Of a DNA stretch of 51,993 bases, positions 44,739 through 50,404 are shown one piece after another. Position numbers and translations under genes: made by a program. The DNA is from an uncultured bacterium (GTDB taxonomy: Bacteria > UBP6 > UBA1177 > JAKLFG01). Positions within the stretch are counted from its first letter, which is position 1. Each line of letters begins with the position of its first letter. The stretch covers positions 1 to 51,993 of the forward strand of contig CALMRE010000196.1 in assembly GCA_937871295.1 (NCBI GenBank). The letters are read 5' to 3'. Under the pieces are notes generated by a model. The model was not told the origin of the DNA and searched no databases. It saw nothing but the letters and a program-made list of their open reading frames with translations.

Positions 44739-44834
44739 AGACCTCTCCTCTCGTGGTTGCTGACGGATAATACCCTTATGAGAATGCATAATCCATTTTT
44801 TCCGGTGTTGAGCCTCTCCTGCGGCACGAAATTC

Positions 44835-44883
44835 ATTTTAACCGGCCAAAGGGACGCGGTGTGTCCCGGTTGAAGAGTAAAAT
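44835..44883. promoter_or_regulatory. Bidirectional WYL-type operator/promoter (site B)
   Basis: Palindrome GGGACGCGGTGTGTCCC at 44851-44867. On the plus strand, 10 nt later, TAAAAT at 44878-44883; on the minus strand, 10 nt later, TAAAAT at 44840-44835. Both directions thus have an identical -10-like box at identical distance, with the palindrome in place of -35. It would control the nuclease gene leftward and the two-gene unit at 44911 rightward. Confidence 0.7.
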
Positions 44884-44910
44884 TGGACCAAGAGACGAAG
44901 GAGGCAAGGT

Positions 44911-45669
44911 ATGGGCATTCGGCAATTCAACGGTTTTCCCCGGCTGACATGGAGCGAAGAACGATTTCTTGGGTATATTCGAGATCTACTATACCGCAGT
45001 CCCATGACCATAAGGCCCAGAAGACCTCTCGGCGAACGCACGGCAAATGCCGGTCATTGCCTTGAGACCGGTTTCGGGCGAGAAATGCTCATCATCAAAA
45101 TCGATCCCATGAACTACCTACGGTTCAGATACACAGACGGGGTCCGCGCGCTGGCCTATCTGGCCGGATGCCCGTTTGCAATGGCTTCGGGGCTGTCGAG
45201 TCGTCTCCATTTCGAGGAAAAGGATACCCGTGATCTTTTGGCCGGGTATCTTGAAAGCATTGCAGGCAAGCCAGTCGACCGTTTAATGAGCGCCTCTCGC
45301 CGAGAGAGACTTCGGCTTCAGTGCGAACACAGACATCTGAACCCCGTGCCTTACGCGGTGATCGATGATGAGTGGCGATACCTGATGATATGCGCCGTCG
45401 CGTGCAACGGCTACGACCTTTCGTTGTCCGAAAGCAGGGCAGGGTGGTTCGTGGATATCGCGATACATGGGCGCGGACAGGGCGCGCTGAAAACGCTGAC
45501 AAGGGAATTGTCGACAGCGGGGAAATTCATCTTCAGAACCGAAGAGAATGCGCGTTTCTTCATGGCCGAGTTCGACCGTGTGGCGCAGGAGGTCAGGTCG
45601 CCAGTGCCCTTCGAAACGCCGGCCGAGCGGCAGCGTAGGGTGATAGCGGCGCTGATCGGAAAAAAGTGA
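44911..45669 (+). CDS. Unknown protein sharing a novel unit with the next gene
   Basis: 252 residues, no family recognised. The first ~30 residues (MG-x3-F-x-G-x-P, W-x3-R, YIR-x2-L) match the N-terminus of the next gene's product. A middle stretch near residues 77-118 (ALAYLAGCPF, SRLHFEEKDTRDLL) and a C-terminal stretch (WRYLMICAVAC, ENARFFMAEF) also align with it by eye. No catalytic motif, signal or membrane segment is visible, so it looks cytoplasmic. GGAGG precedes ATG 44911. It is the first gene of a rightward unit fired from operator B. Confidence 0.65.
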   Translation: MGIRQFNGFPRLTWSEERFLGYIRDLLYRSPMTIRPRRPLGERTANAGHCLETGFGREMLIIKIDPMNYLRFRYTDGVRALAYLAGCPFAMASGLSSRLHFEEKDTRDLLAGYLESIAGKPVDRLMSASRRERLRLQCEHRHLNPVPYAVIDDEWRYLMICAVACNGYDLSLSESRAGWFVDIAIHGRGQGALKTLTRELSTAGKFIFRTEENARFFMAEFDRVAQEVRSPVPFETPAERQRRVIAALIGKK

Positions 45670-45734
45670 CAAGAGCCATAGAGCAGTTGTAATATGTCGT
45701 CGGTACACGAACCTTCTTCTTGGGTGGAGAGAAC

Positions 45735-47159
45735 ATGGGTATGAAAATGTTCCGGGGTCTTCCAAAGATCAAATGGGAGAAAGACCGCATCTTCCGCTAT
45801 ATCAGGGGAGCCCTTGCCGAAGGGGAATTCCGGATCGTGGAACGGGAACCGGTCAATGAACCGTCCCTATTCCCCTTAGAGCTATCTTTCCCTGTCGTCG
45901 CCGCGCCGCAGGGGATAAGAGACCGACTGCCGAGGCTTGCCGCAGGCCATGTGAAAGAAGAAAGCAACGGCAGGCCGGCACCGGCACCTCGTCCGGGGTC
46001 GGCATCGTCCTATGACCATGTGCTGGAGGCTATCGAACTCTTGGCCGTGCTTCTAGGCATACCGTTCCGTTGTGAGTCGGCCGTTTCGCGGGTACTGTTG
46101 TTCGATGACAGGGAAGAACGGTCGAACGTCCTTTCCCTTCTAAATATACTGACCGAGCAGGAAGCGCCGGACAATTGGAGAGACCGTCCCCGCATCGAAC
46201 GCGAGATCGGAGGCGGAACGCCGGGGGAGTTGTCCCTTAGTGAGTATATCGATGTGCCATGCGGCGCCGACCCGTTCGCCACCGACGACGAGGAAGGCTC
46301 ATTAAAGGAAGGAAGCATCATCTACAGCCTCATCTACGGGACGGCCCATGATTCTCCGGCAGGCGTTCAGTCGATGGAGATACTCAATCGACGTGTGTTC
46401 AATTCGCCGAGACCGGATCTCGGCACGGCGGAGGAAAAAGACCTCTTCACCAAGGAGCTTCACCGGATACGGGAGAAGGTACTTGACGGGGCAAAAGAGC
46501 CCGACAGAAAGGCGGATATGGGACGGCTATTCGATCATTGCCGGGGCCGAGCCCTGCCAAGCGGTGAATGGAACCCCGCCGCAGCGCTTGCACGGCTACG
46601 CGACTTTTTGAAGGGCAGCGGCATATCGTTGACCGATATGACGAATTCGTATGAGTATGAGGGACCCGGAGAAAAGCCCTTTATTTACAAGATGCAGATG
46701 CGGAACAAGGATACCATCAGCGCGATTTATGATCTTTTCCGGCTCCTATCGGTTCTTGAGAAAGTCCCCTGCAAAGAGGGGATGCCGGTCGGCGACAAAC
46801 TGATCATCTACGACAAGGAGGGACGGTTCTTTAAGGAAATGCTTACCCTCGCGGAGAACACGAAAGAACGGGCGCAACGGGAAGTGACGCCGCTCAGCGA
46901 GGAGGAAAGCGACCGGGTGCTTATCTTGAGCGCGTTCTCATGTCCTGTCCGTATCGAAGAGAAGGAGCTCGGTCCGGGTATCGAGTTGCAGTTCATTCAG
47001 GAGGGGGCGTCGCCGTTACAGAGCGAGAGCATGGGACGGCTGTTGTGGCGCTTCTTCTACGATGGCAGGGCTATGTTCCCAGATAAAGATACCGCAAGAG
47101 AGTTCCGCAAGAGACTGGAAGTTGCGATAACAGGTCAGTTCGCCCGCATGATCCAGTAA
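45735..47159 (+). CDS. Unknown protein with two copies of the same novel unit
   Basis: 474 residues, no family recognised. The N-terminus repeats that of the previous gene's product (MG, F-x-G-x-P, W-x3-R, YIR). The unit LLAVLLGIPF...VSRVLLFDDREER...LLNILTE near 105-145 seems duplicated near residues 340-380 (LLSVLEKVP...KLIIYDKEGR...MLTLAEN), after which the chain ends like the previous protein (RVLILSAFSC, DTAREFRKRL). Between them lies an acidic stretch. I start at ATG 45735 (GGAGAG upstream) rather than the TTG at 45720. It follows 65 nt after the previous gene with no separate operator, and overlaps the convergent nuclease gene by 25 nt. Confidence 0.65.
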   Translation: MGMKMFRGLPKIKWEKDRIFRYIRGALAEGEFRIVEREPVNEPSLFPLELSFPVVAAPQGIRDRLPRLAAGHVKEESNGRPAPAPRPGSASSYDHVLEAIELLAVLLGIPFRCESAVSRVLLFDDREERSNVLSLLNILTEQEAPDNWRDRPRIEREIGGGTPGELSLSEYIDVPCGADPFATDDEEGSLKEGSIIYSLIYGTAHDSPAGVQSMEILNRRVFNSPRPDLGTAEEKDLFTKELHRIREKVLDGAKEPDRKADMGRLFDHCRGRALPSGEWNPAAALARLRDFLKGSGISLTDMTNSYEYEGPGEKPFIYKMQMRNKDTISAIYDLFRLLSVLEKVPCKEGMPVGDKLIIYDKEGRFFKEMLTLAENTKERAQREVTPLSEEESDRVLILSAFSCPVRIEEKELGPGIELQFIQEGASPLQSESMGRLLWRFFYDGRAMFPDKDTAREFRKRLEVAITGQFARMIQ

Positions 47160-47806
47160 AGGACGCTAGTCTTGACACCAAAGGCCGACCCGGCCTCAAG
47201 TTCGTATTTATCATTCACGATAATATCTTCTAGGCCGTCCGATATATTTTTCTGCACCTTTTTCTTCAATAGCTCGACATTCCCTTGGCGTTCGATTTCT
47301 TTATTGATGTTCTCCCAGTACTTTATGGTCTTTTCCTCTCTGCGATATTCTTCAGGAATCTCGCATTGAGGATGAGTGGCAAAAAGAACAACGTAAAGAG
47401 AAGACGCTGCTTTCGTTTCACCGTTCACATTAATCAATTTCTTTTTATCGTTTTTTATCCTTTCCAAGTATTTTTGCAAGCCTCCAAAAGCATCGAACGA
47501 GTACATCGCTTTTATTTCTACGAGAGCTATCGGTTGTTGTTTCCTATTGAGAATCGCCATATCAATCCGGGGCCTCTTCTTGCCTGGGAGTGTTTTTATC
47601 TGAGGTTCCCACTCCCTCGCAACGATATAGTCAAGGGGGAAGAGTCTCTCGTAAAGAGAAAAAGCCCAACGGTCCCTAAGGGGGAGTTCGATTTTACTGG
47701 TTAATGCCAAATAAGCCAGTTCGTCTTTTTTGAAAGACCCCGCTAAGGAAGAAAGGGATTTTTTCAGAGCCTCTTCGATCATTTTCTTTTCATTTTCAGC
47801 GTTCAT
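47135..47806 (-). CDS. AT-rich PD-(D/E)XK nuclease-like protein
   Basis: 223 residues. A nuclease-like core is visible: Glu65 in AREWEPQI, Asp82 in RPRIDMAIL, and VEIK with Glu97 and Lys99, followed by an aromatic/Gly patch and Lys-rich helix. This is the order of PD-(D/E)XK enzymes such as those found in restriction and anti-phage proteins; the specific family is not recognised. Its sequence is clearly more AT-rich than its neighbours, a sign of separate transfer. ATG 47806 has AGGAGG upstream. It has its own ordinary promoter with a different operator (47850-47878) and converges on the unknown gene at 45735. Confidence 0.68.
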   Translation of the reverse strand: MNAENEKKMIEEALKKSLSSLAGSFKKDELAYLALTSKIELPLRDRWAFSLYERLFPLDYIVAREWEPQIKTLPGKKRPRIDMAILNRKQQPIALVEIKAMYSFDAFGGLQKYLERIKNDKKKLINVNGETKAASSLYVVLFATHPQCEIPEEYRREEKTIKYWENINKEIERQGNVELLKKKVQKNISDGLEDIIVNDKYELEAGSAFGVKTSVLYWIMRAN

Positions 47807-47849
47807 GGCAAATGCCTCCTGTAATTTTTATCTGATCACGGAACAGTTC

Positions 47850-47878
47850 AGTATACTTTCGTCAGTTGTCTGACACAA
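47850..47878 (-). promoter_or_regulatory. Sigma-70-type promoter with dyad operator in the spacer
   Basis: Minus strand TTGTGT at 47878-47873, 17 nt spacer, TATACT at 47855-47850, about 44 nt before the nuclease start. The inverted repeat GTCAG-ACAA-CTGAC (47874-47861) fills most of the spacer and overlaps -35, a classic repressor position. It differs from the GGGAC-N7-GTCCC operator. Confidence 0.6.
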
Positions 47879-47890
47879 GAAAATTCTGAC

Positions 47891-47916
47891 AAGCGCGCCG
47901 AAGGCGCTTTTCCTTT
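47891..47916 (+). terminator. Possible terminator between divergent units
   Basis: GCGCC-GAA-GGCGC at 47895-47907, extended by AAGC on the left, followed on the plus strand by TTTTCCTTT. Read on the minus strand it has a poorer T-run. It lies between the end of the DnaB-like pair and the nuclease promoter, so it may insulate them or stop antisense transcripts. Confidence 0.4.
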
Positions 47917-47923
47917 ATGGCTA

Positions 47924-48640
47924 TCAAGGTAAAAGCATTGGTATCGGTCCACTGTTCCCACATACCACTCCATTTCTTATCTCTTGTAAATGCCACCAAG
48001 GTCCTTTCGTATCGGGCCAATGGGCAAGGGCGGCGTCATACTGCTGAATCTGAAAGCCGGCGGCCACCCGACCGGCTCCTTGTGGATAAAGCAGGATGTA
48101 GGGAACTCCTCCCCACGGGGCGATGAGGGAACCGTCCTCGTAATCGGTCAGCATGACCGAGAGAACCTCTTCGAGCGACACCTCAGGCCACGGGATATTT
48201 TTCTTTCCGTGCGCGGTCAGACACCTCAGGTTGTCCTGTGAATGGCTTTCGATGTTCAGTAGAGTAATGTGCTGTTCGCTCAGCGCCTTCTCGAAGGCAT
48301 AGAGTTCGTCGTTGATCGATTCCTGCGCCGAGCGCCAGTTATGGAAGAAATCGGAAAGGATGAGGGTGTTGTAGCCCTCGGCGGCGATACGAGCCACCTG
48401 CACAGGGGCATCAGGCCATGACCATGAACCCACCGGTTCAAAGTGATCGTAACCTTCATAGGGCTCCCGGGCAAGGAGAAGCGGGACGACCGTTCTTTCC
48501 CCGGCAGAACTCAACAAAGGTAATATCCGCAGGGTAAAGGCCGCCGCCTCGGCCTCGGTTACCCCTGATATTCTCATGCGGAAACTCGTGGGGAACAACC
48601 GTTTCTCTTTTTCGGGGCAAGGAAATAATGTCAATTGCAT
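47924..48640 (-). CDS. Probable DnaB/RecA-like protein lacking a P-loop
   Basis: 238 residues, no family recognised with certainty. By eye it aligns to the adjacent gene's ATPase: SGVTEAEAAAF at ~25-35 falls where that protein has AGTPRSGRTTL, PLLLAREPYEG matches LYLSAGKEPPTG, NTLILSD (91-97) falls on the Walker B strand and LLNIESHSQD on the sensor strand. The P-loop Gly, Lys and Thr are all gone, so it should not bind ATP in the usual way and could be a structural partner. ATG 48640 has AGGAG upstream and lies 10 nt after the neighbour's stop, so they are one operon. Confidence 0.6.
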   Translation of the reverse strand: MQLTLFPCPEKEKRLFPTSFRMRISGVTEAEAAAFTLRILPLLSSAGERTVVPLLLAREPYEGYDHFEPVGSWSWPDAPVQVARIAAEGYNTLILSDFFHNWRSAQESINDELYAFEKALSEQHITLLNIESHSQDNLRCLTAHGKKNIPWPEVSLEEVLSVMLTDYEDGSLIAPWGGVPYILLYPQGAGRVAAGFQIQQYDAALAHWPDTKGPWWHLQEIRNGVVCGNSGPIPMLLP

Positions 48641-48650
48641 GGTCGTTCTC

Positions 48651-49244
48651 CTATATGTTGTCGAGCGAATAAGTCAGTTTGTTCCGGGTCTGGCCAACAT
48701 GACCGAAGATGGTCACTTTCCGTTCCTCCCTTTCCTTATGGAGAAGCACTATCGCGGCCGCCTCGCGGTGGATAAAGGGAATGGTCAGCTTGTGGTGACG
48801 AGGAGGGTCCTGTTCTTCTCCGTGGCGATGAGCAACAAGAAGCATCTTTATCTCGCGCTCGAAAGCGAACAGTTTGAGCTTCAGGAATGTGTGCTTGAGG
48901 TCGAAGTAAGCGCCGTAGCGGTGTCCGTGATCAATGTCTTCCAGTCGGTCGATGATGAGTACATTCAATCGGGCACCCTTCTTTTGCTCGTATTCTTCAC
49001 ACAGGAGAGGAATGTCTTCAAAAGGGATGTGAGGCCTGTGGCGGCACCAGAGGTCGGGGCAATTCCCGGTCGGAGGCTCCTTACCGGCCGAAAGGTAGAG
49101 TACGCCGGCCCCTTTGCGACGCCATGCGAATGCCATTTCCCGGGCGAGGGTCGTCCGCCCGCTTCGGGGCGTGCCGGCAAGGATCGACACCATGAAGGAG
49201 GGGATGAAGCGGATGATCTTTTCTGCCTTTTTGTCGAGCGTCAT
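48651..49244 (-). CDS. DnaB/RecA-like ATPase domain with Lys-to-Arg P-loop
   Basis: 197 residues, essentially one RecA fold of DnaB helicase type. Walker A reads GTPRSGRT (24-31), where Arg30 replaces the usual Lys; Walker B is NVLIID (94-99); a sensor strand MLLVAHRHGEE follows; and the end (AAAIVLLHKE, then TRNKLTYSLD) resembles the C-terminal strands of DnaB. The N-terminal DnaB primase-binding domain is missing. Loss of the Lys often reduces hydrolysis, so a switch or regulatory role is possible. ATG 49244 has GGAGG upstream. It is fired leftward from operator C (49289-49305), which also serves the WYL gene. Confidence 0.72.
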   Translation of the reverse strand: MTLDKKAEKIIRFIPSFMVSILAGTPRSGRTTLAREMAFAWRRKGAGVLYLSAGKEPPTGNCPDLWCRHRPHIPFEDIPLLCEEYEQKKGARLNVLIIDRLEDIDHGHRYGAYFDLKHTFLKLKLFAFEREIKMLLVAHRHGEEQDPPRHHKLTIPFIHREAAAIVLLHKEREERKVTIFGHVGQTRNKLTYSLDNI

Positions 49245-49272
49245 GCGACCTCCGTGCAATACAGATAAAGAC

Positions 49273-49321
49273 ATTTTCTCTACCTACCGGGACGCCCTAT
49301 GTCCCGCCCGGAAGAATTTTG
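49273..49321. promoter_or_regulatory. Bidirectional WYL-type operator/promoter (site C)
   Basis: Palindrome GGGACGCCCTATGTCCC at 49289-49305. Leftward, after 10 nt, GAAAAT at 49278-49273 as -10 of the DnaB-like pair. Rightward, after 10 nt, ATTTTG at 49316-49321, a poor -10, ahead of the WYL gene. The regulator therefore probably controls its own gene. Confidence 0.62.
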
Positions 49322-49372
49322 CATTTTGGGGTGTTTCCTGCGATACTCAGACACCTTAACGGGAGGAACATC

Positions 49373-50320
49373 ATGGCCAACACGCATCGTATCCTTCACA
49401 TCCATCGTGAGATCCGCCGGAAAGGGTGGTGTTCGGTCCGCGAGGTGGCCGAGGAGATGGAGGTCAGCGACCGGCAGGTCAAGCGCGACATCGAGTACAT
49501 GCGGCTTTACCTTGAGGCGCCGATCGTTTACTCGCGGGAGAAAGGCGGCTACTATTATAAGAAACCGTGGGACATCTTCGACTACGCCGACGAGAAGATG
49601 CTCTTGTTCTATGTCTTCGCGGAGCGCATCGCCAACAACCTGTCGCTCATGCCGATAGTGTCGCGTGAACTGCTTGAGGATATCGAGGAGCAACTCCTCA
49701 CCGAGTACCAGCCGCTGCTCGGCAGGATAACCTATGAGTTATCCGACCATGAGCGGGTCAACGAGAAACTGCTGCGCGCCGTCCTTTCGGCGATGAGGAC
49801 CTACACCGCTCTCGCGGTGAAATATTGTAATGCGGCGGGAGAATGTTCGGAGCGCATCATCGAACCGTGGCATCTCATCAACTATTCGGGAAAATGGTAT
49901 CTTCTCGCGTGGTGCCGGGAGGCGAAGGAGATACGCACCTTTATGCTGTCACGTATGACCGATCTGAAGAACACCGAAGAGCCGTTCAAGAAAAAGATAG
50001 ACGAGGACCTGCTGGAGAAGTACCTGCACAAGGGCTACGGCATTTTCAAGTTGCCCGAGGCGCAGGAGGTGACGATACGGTTCCACGGGCCCATCATCCC
50101 GTTGGTCAAGAACCGCGTCTGGCATCCGGGGCAACGATTCGTCGAGACGACCCACAAAGGAAAGCCGTGTCTCGAACTAACATTACCGGTCAGCGGTTTC
50201 ACCGAGATAACCTACCATGTACTCGGCTTTACTCCCTATGCCGAAGCGGTCGCCCCCAAGGAGTTCCGCGATCAGTGGCTCAAACGACTGAAGGAATCGA
50301 TAAAACTGTTCTCGAAATAA
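49373..50320 (+). CDS. WYL-domain transcriptional regulator
   Basis: 315 residues with the usual three-part order: N-terminal helix-turn-helix (about 1-62; SVREVAEEMEVSDRQVKRDIEYM), WYL domain (about 145-197, with the namesake KWYLLAW at 174-180 and Arg in LSRM), and a C-terminal WCX-like extension (about 235-315). WYL proteins sense ligands, often nucleic acids or nucleotides, and several control phage-defence loci such as BREX and CBASS. GGGAGG precedes ATG 49373. It sits between two GGGAC-N7-GTCCC sites, so it is the obvious candidate for the factor binding them. Whether it activates or represses is unknown. Confidence 0.92.
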   Translation: MANTHRILHIHREIRRKGWCSVREVAEEMEVSDRQVKRDIEYMRLYLEAPIVYSREKGGYYYKKPWDIFDYADEKMLLFYVFAERIANNLSLMPIVSRELLEDIEEQLLTEYQPLLGRITYELSDHERVNEKLLRAVLSAMRTYTALAVKYCNAAGECSERIIEPWHLINYSGKWYLLAWCREAKEIRTFMLSRMTDLKNTEEPFKKKIDEDLLEKYLHKGYGIFKLPEAQEVTIRFHGPIIPLVKNRVWHPGQRFVETTHKGKPCLELTLPVSGFTEITYHVLGFTPYAEAVAPKEFRDQWLKRLKESIKLFSK

Positions 50321-50341
50321 CGTCCTTTATTTCTTTCTGGT

Positions 50342-50375
50342 GGGACAGTCCATGTCCCGCATGTTGCGGTATGCT
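50342..50375 (+). promoter_or_regulatory. WYL-type operator/promoter (site D)
   Basis: Palindrome GGGACAGTCCATGTCCC at 50342-50358, 11 nt, TATGCT at 50370-50375, then about 29 nt to the ATPase start. The -10 equals that of site A. Confidence 0.65.
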
Positions 50376-50404
50376 GTTCCTGTGTTCATTACAGGGAGAA
50401 GTGC

